Source: Hydrogenophilales bacterium 16-64-46 (GTDB lineage: Bacteria; Pseudomonadota; Gammaproteobacteria; Burkholderiales; Thiobacillaceae). Taken from it: DNA of 64,000 nucleotides. The translations under genes and the position numbers were made by a program. Below, in pieces: positions 27,852 to 37,724 of this stretch (positions are counted from its first letter, which is position 1; each line of letters opens with the position of its first letter). The notes beneath the pieces are model-generated. The model saw nothing but the letters and a program-made list of their open reading frames with translations, had not been told where the DNA came from and searched no databases. The DNA lies in NCBI GenBank assembly GCA_002281775.1, contig NCGY01000003.1, positions 261,182-325,181 on the forward strand. Reading direction: 5' to 3'.

Positions 27852-27908
27852 AACGGTCATGGCGATTCGCCGCCCCAGATCATGAAACAGCGAATCGCCA
27901 TGACCGTT
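27852..27908. repeat. 19-bp perfect inverted repeat
   Basis: AACGGTCATGGCGATTCGC (27852-27870) recurs inverted at 27890-27908 with a 19-base interval. It lies in the 468-base gene-free stretch (27666-28133) between the restriction island and mnmC. No T-run follows; it is too long for an ordinary terminator and could be a mobile-element end pair or REP-like unit. Confidence 0.75.
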
Positions 27909-27938
27909 TCCCTCACCCCGACCCTCTCCCAGAGGGCG

Positions 27939-27977
27939 AGGGAGACGCAGTCAACGCTGCGCGTTGTTTCACGTTAA
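27939..27977 (-). repeat. dispersed stem-loop repeat, copy 1
   Basis: Read on the minus strand this is GTTAACGTGAAACAACGC followed by a 3-base loop and GCGTTG, then a GA- and GCGTC-rich tail. The same block occurs on the plus strand at 47643-47687. The stem CAACGC/GCGTTG is kept while the loop differs (TGC here, GTA there). Confidence 0.7.
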
Positions 27978-28112
27978 CCTAGAAACGGCAGTTGGACGCG
28001 CCGGCGTGCCAGCGGGTGCGTAGCGGTCTCACGGTGAGCGTGATCGAAGCACAGAAGCGCGTATTCATGTGGCTCTCACGAGGGTGATAAGCGGTCAACT
28101 GCGGTTTCTGGG
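27978..28112 (-). mobile_element. MITE-like element, copy A (internally deleted, inverted)
   Basis: 135 bases bounded by imperfect terminal inverted repeats: CCTAGAAACGGCAGTTGGAC at the left and, read inward from the right, CCCAGAAACCGCAGTTGACC. On the minus strand the interior matches copy B (37725-37957) base for base over long runs (for example GAGACCGCTACGCACCCGCT). About 98 bases near the right end of copy B are missing. TTAA flanks both ends. It encodes nothing. Confidence 0.8.
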
Positions 28113-28133
28113 TTAAAGGAAAGGTAGTTGTGC

Positions 28134-29957
28134 ATGAGTCACTGGACAGATGCAAGCCTCACGCCGGCTGTCATCGACTGGCAATCGGGGACCTTGTACT
28201 CGCCCGCGTATGGGGATGTCTACCACCCCGTGGCGGGCGCGCTGGGCCAGGCGCGCCACGTTTTCATGGCGGGCAACGGCCTGCCGGATCGCTGGGCCGG
28301 GCACGAGGACTTCACCGTTCTTGAAACAGGCTTTGGTTGCGGACTGAATTTTCTGGCGACGTGGCAGGCCTGGCGGGCCTCGCCGCATGCCTGTGCGCGG
28401 TTGCATTACTGCGCGGTTGAAAAGCATCCTTTCCAGTTGTCCGATCTGCGCCGGATCCACGCGCTGTGGCCCGAGCTCGCGCCTATGGCCGGGGTGCTCC
28501 AGTCGCAATGGCCGCTGGGCCTGCCCGGCTTTCATCGCCTGGTTTTCGAAGATGGACGGATACAGCTCACGCTCATGTTCGGTGAAGCTGCGGCCTGCCT
28601 GCCGCAATTGCGCGCACGCGTCGATGCTTTTTACCTCGACGGCTTCGCCCCCGAGCGCAATCCCGAGATGTGGGATGCCTCACTGTTTGCGCAGTGCGCC
28701 CGCCTGGCGGTGCCAGGCGCGACCGCAGCGACCTATAGCGTGGCGGGGCATGTCAGGCGCAAGCTGGAAGCTCAGGGCTTTGCCTGCAGTAAGCGATCCG
28801 GCTATGACGGCAAGCGGCACTGCCTCTGCGCACGCTTCATCGATTCCGCACCGGCGGTCGATGCACCGGCGATCAAACGCGTCGCGGTCGTCGGCGGCGG
28901 GGTGGCTGGGGCGGCGGTGGCCCGTTCCCTGGCGCGCCGGGGGGTGGCGGTGACGGTCATGGAAGACGCCCGCAACTATCCGCTGCGGGCGTCTGCCAAT
29001 CCGCTTGCCGTGTTCCGGCCCACCCTGCCCGCAAACGCTTCCCCGGCGGGCCGGCTGACCCTGGCCGCCTTTCTCTTCAATCTCGCCGACTGGCACCGTC
29101 TCGACCCGTCGGACTGGCAAGCCTGCGGCGTGCTGCACCTGCTGTCAGACCCGCGCCAGATCCAGCGGCAAAGGGACGCCATGGCTGGCTTGCCCGCAGA
29201 ATTCGCGCGCTGGGTGGACGCAGACGAGGCGCACACACTGGCCCATTACCCGGTTCGACACGGCGGGGTGCATTTCCCTCGGGCGGGCTGGGTCAAACCG
29301 ACGGCCGTGACCCGGGTCTGGCTGAGTCAGCCCGGCATCGAATGGTGGGCGGGCGAGCCGGTGTCGACGCTGGCGCGCTGCGAGTCTGACTGGTGTCTGC
29401 GCGCGGGCGAGCGGCGGGTGCGCGCCGACGCCGTGGTCCTGGCCAATGCCGGCGACGCCGGCCGCTTCGCACCGGAACTGGCCTGGCCCCTGCAGGCGGT
29501 GCGGGGTCAGCTGACCAGCCTGCCGGCGGGAACCCTGCAAGCCCTGTCGTGCGTGGTGTCGGGCGAGGGCTACGTGATCCCCGGTGATGTTGCCGTCACG
29601 GGGGCGAGCTATGACCACGACACGCTGGACCTGACATTGTGTGCCCGTTCGCAGGCGGAAAATCTTGCCCGTTTGGCGGCCCTGCTGGACCTGCCGCCGG
29701 GCCGGCTGGAAAACCTTCCGCTCGGCGGTCGGGCCGCCCTGCGCGCGGTTTTGCCGGATCGCCTGCCGCTGCTCGGCGAAGTGGCCGGGCGCCCGCAACT
29801 GTTTGTGGCGGCGGGGTACGCGTCGAGAGGTGTGGTGTGGGCCGGCCTGCTGGGCGAAGCGCTGGCCGATGCAATACTTGGCCAGCCCCGGGCACTGACT
29901 GCGGAGCTGCTCACGGCCCTCGATCCCGGGCGTTTCGCGTCACGCCGCAAGGGCTGA
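28134..29957 (+). CDS. mnmC: bifunctional tRNA 5-(methylaminomethyl)-2-thiouridine biosynthesis protein MnmC
   Basis: Carries out the last two steps of mnm5s2U formation at the wobble base of several tRNAs. The N-terminal half (about 1-240) is the SAM methyltransferase (VLETGFGCGLNFLATW, FYLDGFAPERNPEMW). The C-terminal half is the FAD-dependent oxidase that removes the carboxymethyl group (VAVVGGGVAGAAVARSLARRG, ASANPLAVFRPTL, FVAAGYASRGVVWAGLLGEALA). The 607-residue length is normal for the fused enzyme. The ATG at 28134 has AGGT 8 bases upstream; a TTG two codons earlier is less likely. Confidence 0.93.
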   Translation: MSHWTDASLTPAVIDWQSGTLYSPAYGDVYHPVAGALGQARHVFMAGNGLPDRWAGHEDFTVLETGFGCGLNFLATWQAWRASPHACARLHYCAVEKHPFQLSDLRRIHALWPELAPMAGVLQSQWPLGLPGFHRLVFEDGRIQLTLMFGEAAACLPQLRARVDAFYLDGFAPERNPEMWDASLFAQCARLAVPGATAATYSVAGHVRRKLEAQGFACSKRSGYDGKRHCLCARFIDSAPAVDAPAIKRVAVVGGGVAGAAVARSLARRGVAVTVMEDARNYPLRASANPLAVFRPTLPANASPAGRLTLAAFLFNLADWHRLDPSDWQACGVLHLLSDPRQIQRQRDAMAGLPAEFARWVDADEAHTLAHYPVRHGGVHFPRAGWVKPTAVTRVWLSQPGIEWWAGEPVSTLARCESDWCLRAGERRVRADAVVLANAGDAGRFAPELAWPLQAVRGQLTSLPAGTLQALSCVVSGEGYVIPGDVAVTGASYDHDTLDLTLCARSQAENLARLAALLDLPPGRLENLPLGGRAALRAVLPDRLPLLGEVAGRPQLFVAAGYASRGVVWAGLLGEALADAILGQPRALTAELLTALDPGRFASRRKG

Positions 29958-29971
29958 AGGGCGCGCCGGAT

Positions 29972-30022
29972 TCAGTCGCGCTTGTCGTGTTCGATCAGCG
30001 CGCAGGCCGACTGGTTGTGGAG
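29972..30022 (-). pseudogene. remnant of a second folE2 C-terminus
   Basis: Read on the minus strand, about 16 codons ending in TGA at 29972-29974 encode HNQSACALIEHDKRD. The end of intact FolE2, 90 bases upstream on that strand, reads [16 protein letters not shown]. The match stops abruptly at about 30022. It is too short to be a gene and is best read as the tail left after a tandem duplication and deletion, or after recombination between folE2 copies. Confidence 0.65.
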
Positions 30023-30057
30023 GGGGATGAGTAAGCTGCCGGAGGGCAGAGCAGGGG

Positions 30058-30084
30058 CCCCGCAAAGCGGGGATGCGACCCCGC
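30058..30084 (-). terminator. competing GC hairpins downstream of folE2
   Basis: CCCCGC (30058-30063) and a second CCCCGC (30079-30084) can each pair with the same GCGGGG (30067-30072). This gives two mutually exclusive stems between folE2 and its remnant tail. No T-run. Probably a transcript end. Confidence 0.4.
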
Positions 30085-30110
30085 AGGCAGGGTAACTTCG
30101 AGTGCGGGGA

Positions 30111-30920
30111 TTACTGCCGGGTCTTGTCCTTCTCGATCAGCGCGTAGGCTGAATGGTTGTGGATGGACTCGAAGTTTTCCGCTTCCACCACGTACTGGTC
30201 GATCAGCGGTTCGGCGTTCATCGCGGCGGCCACGTCGCGCACGATGTCCTCGACGAACTTGGGGTTGTCGTAGGCACGCTCGGTGACGTATTTCTCGTCC
30301 GGGCGCTTCAGCAATCCGAACAGCTCGCACGAAGCCTGGTCTTCCACCTTGCGGATGAGGTCTTCGATCCACAGGAAGCCGTTGGTCTGCGCGGTGACTG
30401 TGACGTGCGAGCGCTGGTTGTGCGCGCCGTAGTCGGAAATCTTCTTCGAGCAGGGGCACAGCGAGGTGACCGGCACCACCACCTGGGTGGTGTGGGTGTA
30501 CTGGCCGTTCTCGATCGCACCGATGAAGGTGACTTCGTAGTCGAGCAGGCTCTGCACGCCGGAAACCGGTGCGGTCTTGTTCACAAAATAGGGAAAGCGC
30601 ATTTCGATGTAGCCGGAATCGGCTTCCAGGCGCTCGACCATCTGGCGCAGCATGTCCTCGAAGTTCTCGATGGAAATCTCGTGCTCGCGGGTGTTCAGGA
30701 TGTCGATGAAGCGCGACATGTGCGTGCCCTTGAAGTTGTGCGGCAGGTACACATACATGCTGAAGGTGGCAACGGTGTGCTGCACGCCGCCGCTCTTGTC
30801 GGCCACGCGCACCGGGTGGCGAATGCTCTTGATGCCCACCTTGTTGATGGCAATCTGCCGGGTGTCGGCCGAGCTTTGCACGTCGGGCATGCAAACGGCG
30901 GTGTCGCAAATCTGGTTCAT
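30111..30920 (-). CDS. folE2: GTP cyclohydrolase IB FolE2
   Basis: Zinc-independent GTP cyclohydrolase, the first step of folate synthesis, used by many bacteria when zinc is short or oxidants damage FolE. 269 residues with [20 protein letters not shown], the metal and active-site cysteine in [10 protein letters not shown], and the C-terminal [14 protein letters not shown]. The promoter region at 30968-31008 contains a palindrome very like the rubrerythrin operator, implying common control. It lies downstream of dxs on the same strand but has its own promoter. A ghost of a second copy's 3' end follows. Confidence 0.93.
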   Translation of the reverse strand: MNQICDTAVCMPDVQSSADTRQIAINKVGIKSIRHPVRVADKSGGVQHTVATFSMYVYLPHNFKGTHMSRFIDILNTREHEISIENFEDMLRQMVERLEADSGYIEMRFPYFVNKTAPVSGVQSLLDYEVTFIGAIENGQYTHTTQVVVPVTSLCPCSKKISDYGAHNQRSHVTVTAQTNGFLWIEDLIRKVEDQASCELFGLLKRPDEKYVTERAYDNPKFVEDIVRDVAAAMNAEPLIDQYVVEAENFESIHNHSAYALIEKDKTRQ

Positions 30921-30967
30921 GGCAGGCTCCTTGTTTGATATGCGCCTGCATCGTGGCGGGCGGGTGG

Positions 30968-31008
30968 CAGTTTAGACTGAGTATAAACTGGCCGAATACC
31001 TGAGTAAA
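30968..31008 (-). promoter_or_regulatory. folE2 promoter with overlapping palindromic operator
   Basis: On the minus strand, TTTACT (complement of 31003-31008) and TATACT (complement of 30980-30985) are spaced by 17 bases. CAGTTTAGACT (30968-30978), central G and AGTATAAACTG (30980-30990) form an 11-bp-arm palindrome with one mismatched pair, covering the -10 box. The core TTTAGACT-N-AGT(C/A)TAAA is shared with 16151-16171. Confidence 0.7.
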
Positions 31009-31016
31009 CCAGTGGG

Positions 31017-32879
31017 TTAATTGGCCCGCTGTGATTCGGCAACGTGTGCGCGGACGGCGCGTGCTATACCCGCCGCGTCCAGGCCGCACTCCGCGAGCAT
31101 CTGCTGCGGATCGCCGTGCTCGATGAAGCGGTCGGGCAGACCCAGATGCAGCACCGGCACCTGCACCCCCAGCACAGACAGGGCTTCGGCCACCCCCGCC
31201 CCGGCTCCGCCGGCGATGGCGTTTTCTTCGAGCGTGACCAGCAGGCTGTGGCTAGTTGCCAGCTCGCGCAGTAAATCCACGTCCAGCGGCTTGACGAAGC
31301 GCATGTCGGCGACGCTGGCGTCCAGCGTTTCGGCGGCGGCGAGTGCCGGCGCGACGAGGCTGCCAAACGCGACCAGTGCGATATCGTTGCCGCGACGACG
31401 CAGCACGCCCTTGCCGATTTCGACGGTTTCCAGGCCCGGCGCGACGGCCGCCCCGGTGCCACCGCCCCGCGGATAGCGCACGGCGGAGGGTCCGTCGTGC
31501 AGGAACGCCGTGGTCAGCAGACGACGGCATTCGTCCTCGTCGGACGGCGCGGCAATGAGCAGATTGGGCAGGCAGCGCAGATACGAAAGATCGAAACTGC
31601 CCGCGTGGGTGGGGCCGTCCGCCCCCACCAGGCCGGCGCGGTCGATCGCCAGCATCACCGGCAGGTTCTGCAGCACCACGTCGTGGATCAGCTGATCGTA
31701 GGCGCGCTGCAGGAAGGTGGAATAGATCGCCACCACCGGCTTCACACCCTCGCAGGCCAGGCCGGCGGCAAAGGTCAGCGCGTGCTGCTCGGCAATGCCC
31801 ACGTCGAAATAGCGTTTGGGGTATTCCTGGGAAAAGCGCACCAGCCCAGACCCTTCGCGCATGGCCGGGGTGATGCCGACCAGCCGCGTATCCGCCGCCG
31901 CCATGTCGCACAGCCAGTCGCCGAACACCTGGGTGTAAGTGGGTTTGCTGCCGGATTTTTCGGCGATGCCGGCGGCCGGGTCGAAGCGCGATACGCCGTG
32001 ATACAGGCAGGGATTGGCCTCGGCCGGCTCGTATCCCTTGCCCTTTCGGGTGACAACATGCAGGAACTGCGGGCCGTCCAGACGCTTGATGTTGGTGAGC
32101 GTTTCAACCAGCACGGTGAGGTCGTGGCCGTCGATGGGGCCGATGTAGTTGAAGCCGAATTCCTCGAACAGCGTGCCGGGCGTGACCATGCCCTTCATGT
32201 GTTCCTCGGCACGCTTGGCCAGCTCGCGGATCGGCGGTGCAACCGAGAGCACCTTCTCGCCGGCGCGGCGGGCGGCGGCGTAGAACTTGCCCGACATCAG
32301 CCGCGCCAGATAATTGTTGAGCGCACCCACATTGGGCGAAATCGACATGTCGTTGTCATTTAGCACCACCAGCAGCGGCAGGTTGGTCGCGCCGGCATTG
32401 TTCAGCGCCTCGAAGGCCATGCCGGCGGTCATCGCGCCGTCGCCGATTACCGCCACCGCGCGCTGTTTCGAGCCGGTCTGACGGAAGGCCTCGGCCATGC
32501 CCAATGCCGCCGAGATCGAGGTGCTGGAGTGGCCGGTACCGAAGGCGTCGTATTCGCTCTCGGCGCGGCGCGGAAAGCCGGCGATGCCGCCACTCTGACG
32601 CAACCCGGTCATTGCCGCGCGGCGACCGGTGAGGATTTTGTGCGCGTAGCTCTGGTGGCCGACGTCCCAGACGATGCGATCCGCCGGGGTGTCGAACAAG
32701 TAATGCAGCGCGAGCGTGAGTTCCACCGCGCCCAGGTTCGAGGCGAGGTGTCCGCCGGTCTGCGCCACCGACTCCACCAGAAAGCTGCGCAGTTCTTCAG
32801 CCAATTGCGGCAGGTCGCTCGCCGACAGGGCGCGCAGGTCCACCGGAGAGCGGATGAAATCGAGCAGGGGGGCGGCCAT
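31017..32879 (-). CDS. dxs: 1-deoxy-D-xylulose-5-phosphate synthase
   Basis: Thiamine-diphosphate enzyme that joins pyruvate and glyceraldehyde 3-phosphate in the first step of the MEP isoprenoid pathway. 620 residues with [29 protein letters not shown] at the front, the ThDP-binding [18 protein letters not shown], the pyrimidine region ([17 protein letters not shown]) and a C-terminal transketolase domain. Length and motifs are normal. It follows ispA by 2 bases in the xseB-ispA-dxs operon common in Proteobacteria. Confidence 0.96.
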   Translation of the reverse strand: MAAPLLDFIRSPVDLRALSASDLPQLAEELRSFLVESVAQTGGHLASNLGAVELTLALHYLFDTPADRIVWDVGHQSYAHKILTGRRAAMTGLRQSGGIAGFPRRAESEYDAFGTGHSSTSISAALGMAEAFRQTGSKQRAVAVIGDGAMTAGMAFEALNNAGATNLPLLVVLNDNDMSISPNVGALNNYLARLMSGKFYAAARRAGEKVLSVAPPIRELAKRAEEHMKGMVTPGTLFEEFGFNYIGPIDGHDLTVLVETLTNIKRLDGPQFLHVVTRKGKGYEPAEANPCLYHGVSRFDPAAGIAEKSGSKPTYTQVFGDWLCDMAAADTRLVGITPAMREGSGLVRFSQEYPKRYFDVGIAEQHALTFAAGLACEGVKPVVAIYSTFLQRAYDQLIHDVVLQNLPVMLAIDRAGLVGADGPTHAGSFDLSYLRCLPNLLIAAPSDEDECRRLLTTAFLHDGPSAVRYPRGGGTGAAVAPGLETVEIGKGVLRRRGNDIALVAFGSLVAPALAAAETLDASVADMRFVKPLDVDLLRELATSHSLLVTLEENAIAGGAGAGVAEALSVLGVQVPVLHLGLPDRFIEHGDPQQMLAECGLDAAGIARAVRAHVAESQRAN

Positions 32880-32881
32880 GG

Positions 32882-33769
32882 TCAGAACGCGCGCTCGACG
32901 ACAAAATCGGCCAGTGCACGCAAATGCGGCGCGGGCGCGGCCAGCCCGGCGAGCGCGGCGTGGGCGTCGCTGCGCAATTCCTGCGCGAATTCACGCGCCC
33001 GGGCGGCACCCAGCAGGCTGACATACGTGGGCTTGTTGTGGCTTGCGTCCTTGCCGGCCGTTTTGCCCAGCGTGGCGGTCGGGGCCTCGGCGTCGAGCAC
33101 GTCGTCGACCACCTGGAAGGCCAGGCCGATGCACTTGGCGTAGTGGTCGAGCGCGGCCAGTGTCGCCGCGTCCGGGGTGCCGCAGTGCGCACCGAGCAGC
33201 ACCGAGGCGCGGATCAGCGCGCCGGTCTTGTGGATGTGCATGAATTCGAGTTCGGCCAGATCGAGCGCCTTGCCGACACTCGCCAGATCGATGGCCTGGC
33301 CGCCGGCCATGCCGCGCGACCCCGCCGCCTGCGCCAGCAGGTGCAGCATCGTGAGTTGCATGGCGGGATCGTCCGCCAGCGGCTGCGCGGCCAGCACGTC
33401 GAACGCCAGGCTTTGCAGCGCGTCGCCCACCAGCAGCGCGGTGGCCTCGTCGAATTCCACATGCACCGTGGGTTTGCCGCGTCGCAATGCATCGTCATCC
33501 ATGGCCGGCATGTCGTCGTGTACCAGCGAATACGCGTGGATGAGTTCGACCGCTGCCGCCGCGAACTGCACGCGGTCGGGGGTGCCTCCGGTCACTTCGC
33601 CCGCGGCAAAGGCCAGCAGGGGGCGCACCCGCTTGCCGCCGTCCAACACGGCATAGCGCATGGCTTCGTGCAGTCGCTGCGGCGCGATGTGGACAGGCGG
33701 GAGCGTGTCTGCCAGTACGGATTCCATGCGCGACTGGCAGGCCTGCATCCAGGCGATGAAATCACTCAT
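32882..33769 (-). CDS. ispA: farnesyl diphosphate synthase (polyprenyl synthetase)
   Basis: Condenses isopentenyl and allylic diphosphates to farnesyl diphosphate. 295 residues with the first aspartate-rich motif DDMPAMDDD, the preceding GGKRVRPLL and the second motif DDVLD ([11 protein letters not shown]). Starting at the ATG in MSDFIAWM (33769) avoids a 22-residue extension that only overlaps xseB in another frame. The start overlaps or abuts the xseB stop. Confidence 0.94.
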   Translation of the reverse strand: MSDFIAWMQACQSRMESVLADTLPPVHIAPQRLHEAMRYAVLDGGKRVRPLLAFAAGEVTGGTPDRVQFAAAAVELIHAYSLVHDDMPAMDDDALRRGKPTVHVEFDEATALLVGDALQSLAFDVLAAQPLADDPAMQLTMLHLLAQAAGSRGMAGGQAIDLASVGKALDLAELEFMHIHKTGALIRASVLLGAHCGTPDAATLAALDHYAKCIGLAFQVVDDVLDAEAPTATLGKTAGKDASHNKPTYVSLLGAARAREFAQELRSDAHAALAGLAAPAPHLRALADFVVERAF

Positions 33770-34025
33770 CGCTCGCACCGGGTTTGAACGGAACCAGACC
33801 ACCGTTTTCCAGCATCTGTACCTGCTGCTCGGCATCCGTCAACTGCTGCCGGCAGAAATGCAGCAGCTCGGCACCACGCTTGTAGGCCGCGAGCGATGCT
33901 TCCAGCGACAACTGTCCACCTTCCATGTCGGCCACAATGGCCTCGAGTTCGGCAAGCGCGGATTCGTAATCCTTGGGGGCGGCGTGTTCTTTGGGGGAAA
34001 GCGGCGCGGCGCGGGGTTTGGCCAT
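33762..34025 (-). CDS. xseB: exodeoxyribonuclease VII small subunit
   Basis: Small helical subunit (87 residues) that binds several-fold to XseA to form the single-strand exonuclease. Conserved YESALAELEAIVADMEGGQLSLEASLAAYKRG is the family signature; the C-terminus QQVQMLENG is typical. First gene of the xseB-ispA-dxs operon. The sequence upstream to 34100 holds no other gene. Confidence 0.93.
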   Translation of the reverse strand: MAKPRAAPLSPKEHAAPKDYESALAELEAIVADMEGGQLSLEASLAAYKRGAELLHFCRQQLTDAEQQVQMLENGGLVPFKPGASDE

Positions 34026-34101
34026 CGGGAATCCCGGCGTGAATTAAGACCGATACTTTAACAAATTGGTCCCGAACCTGTCTTCCCTGTGAAGCAGGGC
34101 G

Positions 34102-34235
34102 TGCTATTATTCGCCCCGTCCCCGCCCGAGATGGCGGGGATTTTTCATCCGTACCCGTGCCCTGCACGGGAGGGTCGGGCACCAGTTTGCCCCCCTCGAT
34201 CCGGTGGATTCAATTGCCGCTCCAGTCATCTGGAG
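34102..34235 (+). promoter_or_regulatory. extended -10 promoter and multi-hairpin leader before the Rieske gene
   Basis: TGCTATTAT (34102-34110) is an extended -10 element. Within 10 bases of the predicted start comes a terminator-like hairpin, CCCCGCC (34120-34126) with GGCGGGG (34133-34139), followed by ATTTTT. Two more clear stems follow: CCCGTGC/GCACGGG (34154-34170) and CTCCAG/CTGGAG (34220-34235). The coding start is at 34264. The arrangement suggests attenuation or another structured leader, but no known riboswitch is recognised. Confidence 0.5.
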
Positions 34236-34263
34236 GGGGCTTGGTTTTGAGTAGGGTGCGCCA

Positions 34264-35376
34264 ATGAGCAATCTCGCCGAATCCAGCGCCTTGTCGCTTA
34301 CTTCGCCGCAACTTCCTGTTTCCTGGTATTTCGACCCGGCCATCCACGCGCTGGAACTCGAACATCTCTTCAAGCGCGGCCATGGCTACGCCGGCCACCA
34401 GCTCATGGTGCCAGAGGCTGGCGACTATCGCGCCCTTGAACTTTTCGAGGGCGCGAAGATCCTGATCAACCAGGGCACGGGCATCGAACTGCTGTCCAAT
34501 GTCTGCCGTCACCGTCAGGCGCTCATGCTCGAGGGCAGCGGCAAGCTGCGCGCGAACGCCATCGTCTGCCCCATCCACCGCTGGACCTACGACAGCCAGG
34601 GCCGGCTCATGGGCGCGCCCGAGTTCCCCGGCAACCCCTGCCTGAATCTCAAGCGCACCGGTCTGCAGAACTGGCAGGGCCTGCTGTTCGCCGGCGAACG
34701 CGACGTCAGCGCCGACCTCGCCGGCATGCAGGCCGCGCGCAATCTGGATTTTTCCGGCTTCATGCTCGACCGCGTGCAGGTCGACCACTACGCCTGCAAC
34801 TGGAAAACCTTCATCGAGGTGTATCTGGAGGACTACCACGTCGCGCCCTATCACCCCGGCCTCGGCCACTTCGTCACCTGCGACGACCTCAAGTGGGAAT
34901 ACGGCGACTGGTGGTCGGTGCAGACCGTGGGCGTGAACCGGGGCCTGACCCAGGCCGGTTCGCCCACCTACCAGAAATGGCACGAGCAGATCATGGCCTA
35001 CAACCGGGGCGCAGCGCCGAGACACGGCTCCATCTGGCTCACCTACTACCCCGGCCTCATGGTCGAATGGTATCCGCACGTCCTCGTCGTCTCGTCCATC
35101 GTGCCCACCGGCGTGGAATCGTGCAGCAACATCGTCGAGTTCTACTACCCCGAAGACATCGCCCTCTTCGAGCGCGCCTTCATCGAAGCCGAGCAGGCCG
35201 CCTACCTGGAAACCGCCGAGGAAGACCGCGACATCTGCTGGCGCATGCATGAAGGCCGGCGCGCGCTCTATAAGCAGGGGATCTCTGAAACCGGCCCGTA
35301 CCAGTCGCCGCTGGAAGACGGCATGATGCACTTCCATGCCTTTCTGCGGCGCGAGATCGAGCCGCATCTCGCCTGA
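34264..35376 (+). CDS. Rieske-type ring-hydroxylating oxygenase, alpha-subunit like
   Basis: Non-heme iron oxygenase of 370 residues. The N-terminal Rieske domain binds [2Fe-2S] through CRHR (about residues 80-83) and CPIH (about 101-104). The catalytic domain has the mononuclear iron motif in EVYLEDYHVAPYHPGLGHF (Asp, then two His four residues apart). The substrate cannot be told from sequence. No beta subunit, ferredoxin or reductase gene is next to it. A single gene under a structured leader with its own promoter; betaproteobacterial relatives are mostly uncharacterised. Confidence 0.88.
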   Translation: MSNLAESSALSLTSPQLPVSWYFDPAIHALELEHLFKRGHGYAGHQLMVPEAGDYRALELFEGAKILINQGTGIELLSNVCRHRQALMLEGSGKLRANAIVCPIHRWTYDSQGRLMGAPEFPGNPCLNLKRTGLQNWQGLLFAGERDVSADLAGMQAARNLDFSGFMLDRVQVDHYACNWKTFIEVYLEDYHVAPYHPGLGHFVTCDDLKWEYGDWWSVQTVGVNRGLTQAGSPTYQKWHEQIMAYNRGAAPRHGSIWLTYYPGLMVEWYPHVLVVSSIVPTGVESCSNIVEFYYPEDIALFERAFIEAEQAAYLETAEEDRDICWRMHEGRRALYKQGISETGPYQSPLEDGMMHFHAFLRREIEPHLA

Positions 35377-35528
35377 CCCACGGGTGGGCAGCAGGCAGGA
35401 GGCGGGTCGCCGCTACACAGAGTGCGACTGATTCGCGCGTCGTTCGGCAAACCCGGGACGCGGAAACGGCGCGCCCCTGAACGGGATATCCCCCTTCGCT
35501 GGAAAGCTGTCGGATGTGTCGCCGGGCC

Positions 35529-35984
35529 TTACAGTGTCTGCACGAAGGCCAGCACTTCGGCTGCGTGTCCCGGTGCCTTCAACCCACGCCATTCCTTCAC
35601 CAGTTTGCCGGTCTTGTCGAACACGAAGGTGCTGCGTTCGATGCCGCGCACGAGCTTGCCGTACATGTTTTTCTGCTTCATCACGCCGAAGCGTTCGCAC
35701 AGCGTGCCTTCGGTGTCGGAGAGCAGTTCGAAGGGAAAGCCCTGCTTGGATTTGAAGCCTTCGTGCGATTTGAGGCTGTCGCGCGAGACACCGACGACGA
35801 CGGTGCCGGCTTGTTCGAAATCGGCATGGAGGTCGCGAAATTCCTGGCCTTCGACGGTGCAGCCGGGGGTATTGTCCTTGGGGTAGAAGTAAACGACGAC
35901 ATTCTTGCCGCGCTGATCGGAAAGCTTGAACGTGGTATTGCCGGTGGCGGGCAGGGCGAAGTCGGCGATGTGCAGATCACTCAT
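35529..35984 (-). CDS. bcp: peroxiredoxin of the BCP/PrxQ group
   Basis: Thiol peroxidase of 151 residues that reduces hydrogen and organic peroxides. The peroxidatic cysteine C42 lies in YPKDNTPGCTVEGQEFRD, with the usual Thr and downstream Arg (SRDS). The resolving cysteine five residues later, present in many BCP proteins, is Gln47 here. The only other cysteine is C96 (GTLCERFGV), so it is either a one-Cys enzyme or uses C96. Cytoplasmic. Confidence 0.92.
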   Translation of the reverse strand: MSDLHIADFALPATGNTTFKLSDQRGKNVVVYFYPKDNTPGCTVEGQEFRDLHADFEQAGTVVVGVSRDSLKSHEGFKSKQGFPFELLSDTEGTLCERFGVMKQKNMYGKLVRGIERSTFVFDKTGKLVKEWRGLKAPGHAAEVLAFVQTL

Positions 35985-35993
35985 GGGGTTTCC

Positions 35994-36650
35994 TCAGGTG
36001 GATGATTTCAATAACACGATGACAGCGCCTGCGCCGCCATCGACAGTACGCGCCTGGCAGAAGGCGAGGACGTCTTCACGCTGCATCAGCCAGTGTCTGA
36101 CCTTGTTTTTCAGTACCGGCAGACGATTCTTCGAGCCGTGGCCCTTGCCGTGGATGACGCGCACGCAGCGGCGGTCTTCGACCATGCAGCGGTTGAGAAA
36201 GCCGGCCAGGGCCACGCGTGCCTCGTCGCCGGTGAGGCCGTGCAGGTCGAGTTCGGCGCGAATGACCCAGCCGCCGCGCCGCAGCTTGCGCATGGCGGCG
36301 ACGGGCACGCCGGGACGGACGAAGTAGAGTTCCTCGCCGGTGGCGACGGCGGCATCCCAGTCCCAGGGGTCGGCGAGGGCGTCGACGAGTACCTGCTGCT
36401 CGTCGGCGAGGCGCTGGCGAGCGAGCGGCTTGGGACGGGGGCGTCCGGGGTCTGCCCGGTCCGATGGGGGCAGGGGAATCACGCCGACGACAGCCCGGCG
36501 GAACAGCAGTGCGCCGTCAGGCTGGGGCTCGCGCGGGCGCGGGGAGACGGGCGGGGCGGCGGGTCGCGGCGTTTCGCGCAGGGCACGGCGCACGCTTGCC
36601 AGCGCCTCGAAGGAGGCGGGGGCGAGCGCACTGCCACGGGCGCGTTTCAT
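35994..36650 (-). CDS. Smr-domain protein
   Basis: A 218-residue protein with a low-complexity proline/arginine-rich N-terminus (about 1-75) and a C-terminal Smr domain (about 125-218). The domain carries the hallmark LDLHGLT and VIHGKGHGS (the HGxG loop). Stand-alone Smr proteins are DNA or RNA nicking endonucleases; the E. coli relative SmrB acts on collided ribosomes. Which activity applies here is unknown. It sits 10 bases upstream of bcp on the same strand. Confidence 0.85.
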   Translation of the reverse strand: MKRARGSALAPASFEALASVRRALRETPRPAAPPVSPRPREPQPDGALLFRRAVVGVIPLPPSDRADPGRPRPKPLARQRLADEQQVLVDALADPWDWDAAVATGEELYFVRPGVPVAAMRKLRRGGWVIRAELDLHGLTGDEARVALAGFLNRCMVEDRRCVRVIHGKGHGSKNRLPVLKNKVRHWLMQREDVLAFCQARTVDGGAGAVIVLLKSST

Positions 36651-36674
36651 CGCGAGTTACCGCATGGAACGCGA

Positions 36675-37685
<1,011 letters not shown>

Positions 37686-37724
37686 TCAATTCCACGCTGC
37701 GAGTCGGGTGGCCTGCTCTATGAT

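Noticed and set aside
27974..28116. TTAA target-site duplication around MITE copy A
   Set aside because: The left TTAA also belongs to the adjacent stem-loop repeat (GTTAACGTG), and copies B and C show no matching duplication, so it may be coincidence.
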